Assembly (NCBI GenBank): GCA_005778045.1
Contig: SXKQ01000143.1
Span: 1 to 25,180, forward strand
Length of the DNA stretch: 25,180 nucleotides
Reading direction: 5' to 3'
Origin: Planctomycetia bacterium
GTDB taxonomy: Bacteria; Planctomycetota; UBA1135; GCA-002686595
Shown here: positions 14,656-23,730 of the stretch, one piece after another
How positions within the stretch are numbered: the stretch's first letter is position 1
Layout: every line of letters starts with the position of its first letter
Program-made: the position numbers and the translations under genes
Notes under the pieces: generated by a model
Told to the model about the DNA's origin: nothing
Seen by the model: only the letters and a program-made list of their open reading frames with translations
Database searches by the model: none

Positions 14656-17600
14656 TTTCTGGCCCTCCGGAGCACTCCACCCTGTCCAGCCACCCAGAGG
14701 TTGGGGCCGAACGACTCGAGATCGAGCACTTCCGCCGGTCCGAGTTCGGCCGGCAGTTGCATGGTGTCGCGCACTTCGCCGCTCTCGCGGTCGAGCAGCA
14801 TCAGGATCGTGCGGGGAACGCTCACTTGACCGCGTACGCGCGGCGTCTCGGTGTACGCGACGGCGACGGCGGTCGCACCTGCGAGCGGCATCGGCATCGG
14901 CCCGGAGTTGTACAGCGACGCAGGCGACACCTGCAGGCGGTGCACCCACTTGCGACCAAATGGCAGCTGGTACGCGACGAGCTCGGTGACCTGTCCGTCG
15001 GCGCTCGGGGTGCGCACGAACAGCATTCCGGACTCGCTCTCGGCGACCGAGTGACGACGTACGCCGACGAGCACGTCGTCTGCATCGAGCTCGATGCCGG
15101 CGATGCGCCGCGCCGCGCCGAGGCGCGGATGCACCTCGACCATCGCGCCGGGCGCCTTGCCGGTGGCGAGGTAAACGAGGTACAGCTGCTCGCCGCTGCG
15201 CACGATCGAGTCGAACTCCGCATCTTCCTCGCAGGGCACGCGCCACGCGCGCACGCCCGTCTCGAGCTCCCATGCGGAAAGGCAGTCGCGCTCGCCGGGC
15301 GAACTGGACTTGGGGAAGGCGGGCAGATAAAGCCGACCTGCCTCGATCCACGCACCCGCCGCGTCCGCTTCGTTGACATGGCCCGGCAGCCGGAAGATGC
15401 GTGTGCGGCTGCCCGTGAACGGGTCGAGTACGACGGCCGGCGTCTGTGCCCAGTCGCTCGGCAGCAGCACGAGGTGCTCGGCGCCGAGCACGGGCCTGTG
15501 TGCCCACAGTCCCTGCGGGACCGGGCGCTCCCAAAGTGCGATGCCGCTGCGCGGCTCGAGCGCGACCAAGCTCGCGCGACCGTCCGCACTGCGCGTGACG
15601 ACGAGCACGAGGCCGCCGAGCGCGACGTGGTGCTCGATGCGCGCTCCCGACGCGTTCCAGCGCCAGCGCACCGTGCCGTGCATCGGGTCGAGGCCGGACA
15701 TCTGCGTGGTCCCGCCGAGCACGAGCACGTCCGCCGCGAGCGCCGCGCGCGTCAGCGGTCGCACGGAACCAGGCTCGAGCGTCTGCGTCCACAGCGCGAC
15801 GTTCGGGTTGCCGGCGTCGCAGACCTGCAGGATCTCGACGCGGCCGGTGCGCTGCATCTGGATCTGGATCCAGCGTCGCGCTCCGCCCGGAGCAGGTGCC
15901 TCGAAGTGTCCGAGCAGCGCCATCTGGCCCATGCCGAAGTAGGCGCTCGTGTCCTTGCCGTCGTAGTGGGCGAGCTCGGTCGACATCGGTCGACCCGGCA
16001 GGATCGGATCCTGCGGGAGCGACTGAGACAGGTCATCGAACTTGCGCCGGGAATCGCGCGGGAGATCGCTCGCCAGCGCGGGACGCACGCGCGCGACGCG
16101 TCGCGCCAGCGCAGCGGCCAGCGGCAGGTTGCCGAGATCCTCGAGTGCCGCGCGCAGCACCATCAGGGATTGCAGCTCGCTGTCCCGCGCAACCTCAGGC
16201 GACCAGTCGTCCGGAATCGCGCGTTGCACACCCTGCACGAGCGTTCCCCAGTCCTGTTCGTCGAGAGCCTGTTCCAGTCGGACGCGAGCCGCGTCGAGCG
16301 CCGCGGTCGTGTGCGGGTACAGCACAGCGACGCGCTCCAGCGCGAGCGAGTCCAAGCGCTCTCGCGCCTGCGCCAGCAGCGCGGTCGCGCGCTCCTCGTA
16401 GGGTGCGTGTTCGGCGGGGTTCGACTCCGCGAGCTCTCCGATCCGCGCCGAGGCCGCTTGCGATGGATCACCGGGAAGTTCCACGTCTCCCCATGCGGCA
16501 AGCAGCGCGTGCAGCTCGCGGAGCTCGGCCGCGACATCGCCCCGACGCCGGGCGTCGCGGGCCAGCTCGAACCCGACGAACAGCGAGACCGGCAGCACGC
16601 CACTCGAACTGGACGGCGGAACGCTCATCGAGAAGCGCCCGGAGCCACGTCGGTTCCACCAGTCCTGCGGCATATCGCGGTCGCTCGCGATGCGGCCTAG
16701 GTCGGCGAGCAGGCTCGCGCGGCGCTCGTGCTGGTCGAGCAGTTCGCAGAGGTCGATTCTGTTCACGTGCACGCGCACGAGAGCCGTGTCGCCCGGCGAC
16801 AGCGCGGCCGCCCGGTCGAGGCGCTCGATGGCGCCGGCGGGATCCGCGGCCAGCTCGAGAGCGCGGGACTCGGCGAGCAGCAGCGAGAAGACGCGCGCGA
16901 GGGCGGGCGCCCGGAGTGAATCGTCGGAGGGGGTGGCGAAGCGCTCGACTAAGGCACGCGCGCGCGAGAGGAGCGCGAGCGCGGAGCCGCTCTGCCCAGT
17001 CTCCATCTCGACCAGCGCCCGGCGCTGGAGCACGCTGGCCCAGTCGAGCGCGGGCTGCGGATCGTCCGGGGATTCCTCGGTCTGGCGACGGAAGCGCTCT
17101 TCGACGGCGCGCCAGTCGATCACGCCGAACAGCGCGCCGGACGTGGAATAGAACAACGCGCCGTCGCCTCGAGCGACGTTGCCGCTGCGCAGGCCGGGCT
17201 CCCAGTCGGCCGTCGCATCGGGCAACTCGCGGGCGAGCGCCTCGCGCAGCAGCGCAACGCGGCGATTGGGCGTGGCGACGAGGACGTTGTCGCGCGTGAG
17301 CAGCGGCCGCGGCCACTCCGACAGGTTGGTGACGTCGGCGCTCTCCTGTAACTCGGTCGGTGCCGTCGAGGCGAGCCCGCGCGCCGCGCGCACGGACACG
17401 ACGCGCTGGCCCGAGAACCACACGCGCTCCGCATCGGCGCCGAGCAGAGCGATGAGCTCGCGCGAGGGACGTCGCAGCGCGGAGTGGGGCCGAGACCAGA
17501 TCCGAGCACCGGTGACCAGGTCGAGCGCGAAGAAGACGTAGGAGTCGATGGGGGCGCAGACCACGACATCGCCGTCGACGACGGGCGGGGCCGTGGCGAA

Positions 17601-19115
17601 CACCTGCGGGCGGTCGACGATCTCCCAGTGCGATGCACGCGGAACCGGAATCTGCTGGTACAGCGCCTGCCAGATCACGTCGCCGCTCTGGAGGTCGAGC
17701 GCGGCGATCGAGCCGAGCTGCGTGGAGACGATCACGCGCTCGCCCACGACCGTCACGGGCGGCGCGTTGTATTCGTGGAGTTGGCGCCCGAACATGTTGA
17801 GCGCCATCTGGCCCGACATCAGCGCGCTCGACCACAGGCGCTCGCCGCTGTAGAGGTCGAAGCAGCCCACGTGCAGGTCGACGCGGCCTTGCATGCGGTA
17901 GTAAGGCACGATCACGCGCGAGCCGGCGATGACCGGCGGGGCCGCCACGCTGAGCTGGTGCTCGAGCGGACCGGAGTCGCCGTCCCATTCGAGCGGCGGG
18001 CGGTGGTTCCAGAGCTCGCGTCCCGTTCGCAAGTCGAACGCATACAGGCGCCGCTCCGGGATCACGTTGGTGATCTCGTAGTTCTGGTACGTGTCGTTGT
18101 AGACGTCGCTGTAGGGAATCTGCAGGGCCGCGACGGCCACGCCGGCCGAGGCCGCGGGGCGCACCATCAGCGAGCGCTTGTGCAAGTTCTCGAAGAACTC
18201 GCGACGCAGCAGCGGTCGCGAGCCGTTGGGGCGATACTGGCCGCGGTCCACGAGCGTCCAGCCCGCGGGCTCCGGTGATTCCCAGCGCTTCTCGCCGCTC
18301 CATGCGTCGAAGGCGTGCAGCCGCAGCGTGTCGGTGACGAGCACGGTGTCGTCGACGACGGCGGGGTAGATGCAGTTGCTCGAGCCGCTCGAGAACGGAG
18401 TGAGCACGTCGTTGCGCGCGAAGGCTTGGCTCCACGTGACGGACTCTCGTCCGGGGAGCGCCGGAGGTCGCTCGGAGCCCGTGCTCATAGCTCCTGCGAG
18501 CTCGAGCCTGCGCGCTGCAGCAGGGGTCGGCGAGCCGGCGAAGAGCCGCGCCAGCGACTCGGCGCGCTGCCATGCCGCCGACGCGGAAGCGTGCTCGCCG
18601 AGTTCGAACTCGAGGTCGCCGAGGGCCCACCATGCATCGGCCGCCGCAGGCGTCAGCGGATAGCGCCGAGCCACTTCGAGCAGGGCGCGCGGATCGCGGG
18701 CTCGGCGCGCGATGTCGAGCGCCTCGCGCGATTCCTCGCCGTAGCGCGTCGCATACAGCTCGCGGGCCTCGGCGGGGAGCGACGCGAGCTTCTCCCGCGC
18801 CCAGACGGCCGCGCCCTGCCGCGCGATTTCGTCGACGTCCTGCACGATTTCAGGCGGCAGCAGCACTTCGCCGCGGTGCTGCGTCAGCAACTCCTGCAGC
18901 AGAGTGAACGCCTCGCTCCAGCGCTGCGCCGCGAGGTGTCCCTCGGCGCGCTCCGCGAGCGCACGGGCCTCGCGCGTCTGCGGGATCGCGAAGCCGCGCG
19001 ACACCGTCTCGGGCTCGTCTTGGCCCTGCGCGCGCGCGAAGCAGAGCGGCACGACGGCAGCGAGCGCGCCTAAAAGCGCGAGCGATGCGAGCGGGCGGAG
19101 CTTGCGGGTATCCAT
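14652..19115 (-). CDS. Large secreted TPR and double PQQ-type beta-propeller protein
   Basis: A 1487-residue protein with a signal peptide (MDTRKLRPLASLALLGALAAVVPLCFARA, cleavage near 29). Order of parts: TPR-like helices (about 50-205, e.g. LAAQRWSEAFTLLQELL at 61-77); a first propeller (about 225-640) with PQQ-type blade motifs HAFDAWSGEKRW (267-278), YAFDLRTGRELW (358-369), GCFDLYSGERLW (417-428) and AALDLQSGDVIW (471-482); a long helical TPR-like middle; and a second propeller (about 1030-1480) with SGLDPMHGTVRW, VALEPRSGIALW and SAWELETGVRAW. The blades resemble BamB or PQQ dehydrogenases, but no quinone-binding catalytic residues can be claimed. It is probably a periplasmic scaffold. 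ATG 19115 is chosen for the signal peptide and lies 5 bases after the previous stop; no strong Shine-Dalgarno is seen. The stop overlaps the next ATG (ATGA). Confidence 0.87.
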   Translation of the reverse strand: MDTRKLRPLASLALLGALAAVVPLCFARAQGQDEPETVSRGFAIPQTREARALAERAEGHLAAQRWSEAFTLLQELLTQHRGEVLLPPEIVQDVDEIARQGAAVWAREKLASLPAEARELYATRYGEESREALDIARRARDPRALLEVARRYPLTPAAADAWWALGDLEFELGEHASASAAWQRAESLARLFAGSPTPAAARRLELAGAMSTGSERPPALPGRESVTWSQAFARNDVLTPFSSGSSNCIYPAVVDDTVLVTDTLRLHAFDAWSGEKRWESPEPAGWTLVDRGQYRPNGSRPLLRREFFENLHKRSLMVRPAASAGVAVAALQIPYSDVYNDTYQNYEITNVIPERRLYAFDLRTGRELWNHRPPLEWDGDSGPLEHQLSVAAPPVIAGSRVIVPYYRMQGRVDLHVGCFDLYSGERLWSSALMSGQMALNMFGRQLHEYNAPPVTVVGERVIVSTQLGSIAALDLQSGDVIWQALYQQIPVPRASHWEIVDRPQVFATAPPVVDGDVVVCAPIDSYVFFALDLVTGARIWSRPHSALRRPSRELIALLGADAERVWFSGQRVVSVRAARGLASTAPTELQESADVTNLSEWPRPLLTRDNVLVATPNRRVALLREALARELPDATADWEPGLRSGNVARGDGALFYSTSGALFGVIDWRAVEERFRRQTEESPDDPQPALDWASVLQRRALVEMETGQSGSALALLSRARALVERFATPSDDSLRAPALARVFSLLLAESRALELAADPAGAIERLDRAAALSPGDTALVRVHVNRIDLCELLDQHERRASLLADLGRIASDRDMPQDWWNRRGSGRFSMSVPPSSSSGVLPVSLFVGFELARDARRRGDVAAELRELHALLAAWGDVELPGDPSQAASARIGELAESNPAEHAPYEERATALLAQARERLDSLALERVAVLYPHTTAALDAARVRLEQALDEQDWGTLVQGVQRAIPDDWSPEVARDSELQSLMVLRAALEDLGNLPLAAALARRVARVRPALASDLPRDSRRKFDDLSQSLPQDPILPGRPMSTELAHYDGKDTSAYFGMGQMALLGHFEAPAPGGARRWIQIQMQRTGRVEILQVCDAGNPNVALWTQTLEPGSVRPLTRAALAADVLVLGGTTQMSGLDPMHGTVRWRWNASGARIEHHVALGGLVLVVTRSADGRASLVALEPRSGIALWERPVPQGLWAHRPVLGAEHLVLLPSDWAQTPAVVLDPFTGSRTRIFRLPGHVNEADAAGAWIEAGRLYLPAFPKSSSPGERDCLSAWELETGVRAWRVPCEEDAEFDSIVRSGEQLYLVYLATGKAPGAMVEVHPRLGAARRIAGIELDADDVLVGVRRHSVAESESGMLFVRTPSADGQVTELVAYQLPFGRKWVHRLQVSPASLYNSGPMPMPLAGATAVAVAYTETPRVRGQVSVPRTILMLLDRESGEVRDTMQLPAELGPAEVLDLESFGPNLWVAGQGGVLRRARK
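14663..14668 (-). promoter_or_regulatory. Shine-Dalgarno of the first squalene-oxidase-repeat gene
   Basis: GGAGGG on the minus strand, 7 bases before the ATG at 14655 and inside the final codons of the propeller gene. It supports the start at the ATGA overlap. Confidence 0.65.
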
Positions 19116-19120
19116 GGGGT

Positions 19121-21508
19121 TCAGATCAGCTCGAACTTCTTGCGCAGGATCCACTCGATGGCGAGCACGAACAGCGCAGCGAGCAGCGTCGGCCAGCGGT
19201 CCCAGATGTCGTCGAGGCGCGCGGAGATAGGATCCGCGCGCGATTCGTCACCCGGCAGCTCGGCGAGCAGTTCGTCCATGCGCGTCGGGTCGACGGCCTT
19301 GCCGCGCGAGAGGGCACTCGCGGCTGCGAGCATCTCGGGCGCCGGCGCGGGATCGCGGTTCTCGAGGCTCGGCAGCACGACCTCGAACTCCGTCGACGCG
19401 CGCCGCTCGGACCCGGACTCGATCCACACGCGATACAGGCCGGTCCGCGCGGGCTCGATCGCACCGCGGTACACGCCAGGACGTCCCTCGGTCCCGCCGA
19501 GGACGAGCTCACTCGACGTCCCTTCGGGAGAGCTCCAGCGCACGAGCTGCGTGGGTTCGCTGCTCGGACGGTAGTCGTCGTCGAGCACGCGGCCCTCGAT
19601 GGCCACGCGCTCGCCGAGGTCGTACTGCGTCCGCGCGAGCTCGAGCCTGTAGCGACGATCTCCGCTCTTCATGCGCCCGAGCGCGAGCCAGCGGATCGCG
19701 TTGCGCCAGAAGCGCTGGTGGTAGCGCGGACCGAAGTGATAGAGGAAGCGCCACGTCTCGTCGACGGCGAGGAACAGCGTCCGACCGGCGGGGTAGTAGC
19801 CCGCGACAGCGAGCGGGTGGTTGCCGTAGGAGTTCGCGTCCGTGGGATGCCTCAGCAGCACCTGGCTGCCCGGCTTCGCGCGATGCACGGGGACGTAGAA
19901 GTACATTCCCTGCAGGCCGCCCTCGTCCTCCCAGAGCGCGCGGTTGGTCTCGACCTCGGGGTGCAGGCGCACGATCTCGTGCGGGTTCAGGCTGTCTTCG
20001 AGCTGCGGGTGGAACTCGCGCGTGAGGTCGCCGGCTCCCGTGCGCAGCTCGGCATCGTCGAAGATGACGGGCATGAGCTGCGCGAGCGGCGTGTCGAGGT
20101 ATGCCTTGGGCAGGTCGTACTCGCCGGCGAGGAAGCACAGGCCGCCGCCGCGCTCGACGAACTCGACGAGCGCCTTCATGAAGTCGTCGCAGCGCCGCGG
20201 ATCGGGCGAGATCGCGAACGGGTTCACGTCACCGAGAATCACGACGTCGTAGCCGTCGAGCAGCTCCTTGCGATCGGTCGGCACCGCTCGCAGTGGCTCG
20301 ACGCCGGGCGAGGACTCCTGCAGGAAGTCCGAGTTCGCCGACAGCAGGAAAGCGCGGAACTCGATGTTCTCGTCCGCGCGCTTGAGCATGTCGAGCGCGA
20401 GACGCCGGTACTCCCAGCGCGGATAGCCCTCGATGTACAGCACGCGCACCTTCTGCGGGCTGACATGCACGGCGACCTCGAGCGCGTTGTCGTCGAGCAG
20501 CGTCTCGCCCTCGAGCGGTGCGACCTCGACGCGGAAGCGGCGCTGCTGCGTGCGGCGGTCCGCGGGGCCCGCGCGGGCGACGAGCGTCGCGCGCTCGCCG
20601 GCCTCGGAGAGACCGACGTCTTCCGTGGAGAGCACGCGCTTCGCGCCGCCGCTCTCTGGGTCGTACTCCTCGAGCTTCACGCTGGCGCTGCCCGTGCGCT
20701 CGACTCCGCGCGCGATCACGCGCACGCTGATCTCGATCTCGTCGCCCTCGAGGGCCGTCGGCGGGGCCTCGACGAGCTCGAGCACGAGGTTGCGCTCGGG
20801 GCGCGTGTCGCCGATGACGACCGTGTGCACTGGAATTCCGGCCGCGCCGGCGCTGCGCGCAGCTTCCTCGACGGGCAATCCGGAGTTCTGCCGGCCATCG
20901 GAGATCACCACGATGTCGGTGACGTGGCGGCCGCGGTGCTGCGCCATCGCTTCCGCGAGCGCGTCGCCGAGCTGCGTAGCGTGGCCGCGTCCCTGCAGCA
21001 GTGCGCCACCGGTCCACGGCTCGAGCGAGCTCGAGAACGTGAACGTCCTTGCGACGTAGTCGCCGCTCGCGAGCCGCGGAGCGAGCACTCGCTCCGCGAG
21101 CGCCTGCGCGATCTGCGAGCGCGTGGCCTGTGCGGGATCCGCGATGCCTGCCTTGGCGAGCGCCGCGCGCAGCTCGGGGTTGCCGGCGTAGGCGTCGCGG
21201 CGTTGCATGCTCGCCGAGTCGTCGACCAGCACGAGCACCTCGGCTTTCTGGACCTCCTCGCGACGCGTCACCTTGACCGGCCGGAAGATCACCGCCATCA
21301 GGATCGCGAGCGCGAGGAAGCGCAGGGTGGCGAGCACCCGTCGGCCGCCGCTGGCGATGCGCTCGCCGCGGTAGCCGAGCCACGCCACGAGCGCGAGCAC
21401 GGGCAGCACGACGAGTACGACGACCCAGGTCTCGGGCAGGTCGAGCAGTCGGAATGTCTCGCGCAGGTCGGTCGAGGCCTGCAGCAGGGCGAGCGGGGAG
21501 AGGTTCAC
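19121..21508 (-). CDS. Membrane vWA-domain protein with glutamine-amidotransferase-like domain
   Basis: A 795-residue protein. Two membrane helices come first (about 28-45 and 58-76), then a von Willebrand A domain (about 90-235). Its metal-site (MIDAS) residues are intact: DDSAS at 96-100, a threonine in TQLGDA (178-183) and ISDG at 202-205. Ig-like strands follow (about 240-350), then a domain beginning RVLYIEGYPRWEYRRL (355-370) and including VVILGDVNPF and ERGGGLCFLAGEY (452-464). This is the class I glutamine amidotransferase-like fold found in many planctomycete vWA proteins. The usual nucleophile-elbow and triad cannot be confirmed, so it may be inactive. A final membrane helix lies at about 772-789. 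GTG 21508 overlaps the upstream TGA (GTGA), with GAGGAG 6 bases before it. It is a plausible MoxR partner, by family. Confidence 0.88.
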   Translation of the reverse strand: MNLSPLALLQASTDLRETFRLLDLPETWVVVLVVLPVLALVAWLGYRGERIASGGRRVLATLRFLALAILMAVIFRPVKVTRREEVQKAEVLVLVDDSASMQRRDAYAGNPELRAALAKAGIADPAQATRSQIAQALAERVLAPRLASGDYVARTFTFSSSLEPWTGGALLQGRGHATQLGDALAEAMAQHRGRHVTDIVVISDGRQNSGLPVEEAARSAGAAGIPVHTVVIGDTRPERNLVLELVEAPPTALEGDEIEISVRVIARGVERTGSASVKLEEYDPESGGAKRVLSTEDVGLSEAGERATLVARAGPADRRTQQRRFRVEVAPLEGETLLDDNALEVAVHVSPQKVRVLYIEGYPRWEYRRLALDMLKRADENIEFRAFLLSANSDFLQESSPGVEPLRAVPTDRKELLDGYDVVILGDVNPFAISPDPRRCDDFMKALVEFVERGGGLCFLAGEYDLPKAYLDTPLAQLMPVIFDDAELRTGAGDLTREFHPQLEDSLNPHEIVRLHPEVETNRALWEDEGGLQGMYFYVPVHRAKPGSQVLLRHPTDANSYGNHPLAVAGYYPAGRTLFLAVDETWRFLYHFGPRYHQRFWRNAIRWLALGRMKSGDRRYRLELARTQYDLGERVAIEGRVLDDDYRPSSEPTQLVRWSSPEGTSSELVLGGTEGRPGVYRGAIEPARTGLYRVWIESGSERRASTEFEVVLPSLENRDPAPAPEMLAAASALSRGKAVDPTRMDELLAELPGDESRADPISARLDDIWDRWPTLLAALFVLAIEWILRKKFELI

Positions 21509-23727
21509 GGCGTGCTCCTCGAGCGTCCGATCCACGCGGCCCACAGCGACTCGCACACGAGCGCGACGAAGCATGCGATGGCGATGCCGCGCCACAGCTC
21601 GCCCTTTGGCGGCGCGCTCTCTTCCAGATCGCTCGAGCGCGTCTCGCTCGCGCTCGCGAGCTCGAGCGAGGGGTGCACGCCGACGAGCTCGACGGCCGAG
21701 ATGCGCGCCAGCGCGCCTTCGAGCGGCACGATCTGCACCGCGAACGGCTCGCTCGTGCCGCCCTCGGCCTCGATGCGGTACACGCCCGCACGCTCGGTCG
21801 CTCCGATCGCCGTCACGCGCCGGCGCGTGGCGCCCGCCGCCTGCTCGCCTGCATCGACCGGGCGACGTCCGCCCTCGGGCAGCACGAGTTCGACGCCCTG
21901 CCGGAACGCCTCGATGTCGAGCGCGAGCGCGCCGCCCACCGGCACGTTGCGCGGCGGAACTGCGGTGCGGCCGGCGTAGCGCAGCCACTCGTGCACCAGC
22001 GGCACGAGCGTGCGCGGCGACTCGGGCAGGCGCGTCCACTCGGGATCGATCGAAGTCGTCCAGAGGAAGACCTTGCCGCGGTCGTAGGACTTCTCGACGA
22101 GCAGCGGGCTGCCGGCCTCGTCGTCGAGGCGCGCGAGCACGCGGGCGCCCTCGTGCTCGCGCGCGGAGCGGAATTCGTAGATCGGCACCTCGGTGAGCAG
22201 CGGCCGCCAGCGCTCATCCGCGAAGAAGCGGAACGCGGGGTGGTCGAGCACGAACTCGCGCACGCGGTGGTAGCCATCGCGACGTGCCATCGCGATGCGC
22301 CCGCCCAGCTCAGCCGGAGCGAGACCGCTGCCGTCCGCCTTGAACAGCCGCTGGTTGAAGCCCGCCGCATCGACCTTGTCGCCGAGCGTCATCACGAGCG
22401 CGCCACCCTCGGCGCCCCAGCGCTCGAGGCGCTCGATGGAGTCCTGCGCGAGGCCGTCGACGTTGGCGAGCACGACGACGTCGACCTGCGCGAGGTCGAG
22501 CGCTGGATCGCGCAGCTCGTGGGGCTCGATGGTGCGCGGCTCGAAGGGGCGCGCGGCGCCACCGGCGAGCACTTCGTCGCCGCGCGGGGGATCGAGCACG
22601 GCTCCGAGGAATCCGACCTCGTCCTGCTCGATCTCAGGGCGCGGCTCGCCGTTGACGAGCAGCACGCGCACCGCGGGCGGCACGAGCACGACCTGCGAGC
22701 GCACGTCGTCCGTCGCGAGCCGGTCCGACTCGATGCGGGCCGTCAGCACGTGCGCGCCGGCCGTGGGGAACACGACGGGAAACACGACCTTGCCCTCGCC
22801 CTGCGCCGGCACGTCGACGGGTCGGTAGGGCAGCTTGGCGTCCTCGTCGATGGTGAGCGTCACGCGCACGCCGTTGCGAGCCACGGGTCCGAAGTTGCGC
22901 ACGGTCACCGCGACGTCGCACGGCGCCTGCGGCCCGAGCACCTCGGCGAGCGGCTCGATCGCCGTGACGCCGAGGTTCGGCGGCACGTCCTCGCGCGGCC
23001 CGAGATCCTCGACGGCGACGCGGCACCCGAGCTTGCTGAGCGCCTCGAGCTGCTCGCGCAGCGCGGGCGCGCCGTCCTGCTCGCCGCCGTTCTCGAAATT
23101 GGTGCGCTGCAGGTCGGTGAGCAGGCGCACCTCGAGCGAACTTTGCGTCGAGCCGCGCGCGTCCTCCTCCGCGAATCGCACGACTTCCCCGAGCGCGGCT
23201 GCGAGATCGAGCGACTCGTCGGTGGGGGCCTGCAGCGTCCCGAGCATGCTGAGCGCTTCGTCGGGCCTGCGCCACGCGACGAGGCGTGGCCGCGCGCTCG
23301 CCACGATCACGCGCACGCGATCATCCCGCCCTGCGTCGAGCTCGAGCACGATCTCCCGCGCGCGTTCGACGATGCGCTCGAAGCTGCTCTTCACGTCCGC
23401 GCGGTAGGCCGTCGAAGCCGAGGCATCGATCACGATCGCGACATCGCGCCGGCTCTGCGCGAGCGCAGCCAGCGGCGAGCGATCGCCGACGAACGGCCGC
23501 GCGATTGCGAGCGCGAGCAGCGCCACTGCCGCCATGCGCAAGAGCAGCAGGAGCAGGTTCTCGAGCTGCGCACGCCGGCGTGTCTTGCGATATGCCGCGA
23601 GCACGAAGCGCATCGCCGCCCACGGCATGGGCTTGTAGCGCTGGCGGTTGAGCAGGTGGATGGCGAGCGGCACGAGCGCGAGCAGCGTGCCGGCGAGCAG
23701 GGCGGGATTTACGAAGCCGTCGAACAT
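21505..23727 (-). CDS. BatA-like membrane protein with vWA domain
   Basis: A 740-residue protein. The N-terminus is the BatA/aerotolerance-type domain: membrane helix 1 (about 8-26) followed by IHLLNRQRYKPMPWAAMRF (23-41), and helix 2 (about 58-77). A vWA domain follows from about 95 with MIDAS motif DASAS (101-105) and LLTDLQRTNFENGG later. Ig-like and then mixed alpha/beta sections fill the extracytoplasmic part, including VVVLANVDGL and a Gly-rich segment resembling the amidotransferase-like domain of the next gene. A last membrane helix sits near 712-732. ATG 23727 is 3 bases after the DUF58 stop and has GGGAGG 9 bases upstream (23737-23742). By family, proteins of this type work with MoxR ATPases and DUF58 proteins at the membrane. 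The target process is not known here. Confidence 0.9.
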   Translation of the reverse strand: MFDGFVNPALLAGTLLALVPLAIHLLNRQRYKPMPWAAMRFVLAAYRKTRRRAQLENLLLLLLRMAAVALLALAIARPFVGDRSPLAALAQSRRDVAIVIDASASTAYRADVKSSFERIVERAREIVLELDAGRDDRVRVIVASARPRLVAWRRPDEALSMLGTLQAPTDESLDLAAALGEVVRFAEEDARGSTQSSLEVRLLTDLQRTNFENGGEQDGAPALREQLEALSKLGCRVAVEDLGPREDVPPNLGVTAIEPLAEVLGPQAPCDVAVTVRNFGPVARNGVRVTLTIDEDAKLPYRPVDVPAQGEGKVVFPVVFPTAGAHVLTARIESDRLATDDVRSQVVLVPPAVRVLLVNGEPRPEIEQDEVGFLGAVLDPPRGDEVLAGGAARPFEPRTIEPHELRDPALDLAQVDVVVLANVDGLAQDSIERLERWGAEGGALVMTLGDKVDAAGFNQRLFKADGSGLAPAELGGRIAMARRDGYHRVREFVLDHPAFRFFADERWRPLLTEVPIYEFRSAREHEGARVLARLDDEAGSPLLVEKSYDRGKVFLWTTSIDPEWTRLPESPRTLVPLVHEWLRYAGRTAVPPRNVPVGGALALDIEAFRQGVELVLPEGGRRPVDAGEQAAGATRRRVTAIGATERAGVYRIEAEGGTSEPFAVQIVPLEGALARISAVELVGVHPSLELASASETRSSDLEESAPPKGELWRGIAIACFVALVCESLWAAWIGRSRSTP
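21515..21520 (-). promoter_or_regulatory. Shine-Dalgarno deciding the GTG start of the second vWA gene
   Basis: GAGGAG on the minus strand, 6 bases before GTG 21508. It favours this GTG over the many upstream in-frame codons, which lie inside the BatA-like gene. Confidence 0.65.
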
Positions 23728-23730
23728 GGC

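Noticed and set aside
13708..16700. + strand open frames (13708-14829 and 14757-16700) opposite the toroid and propeller genes
   Set aside because: No recognisable domains and His/Arg/Val-biased shadow composition. The minus strand has clear blade and repeat motifs.
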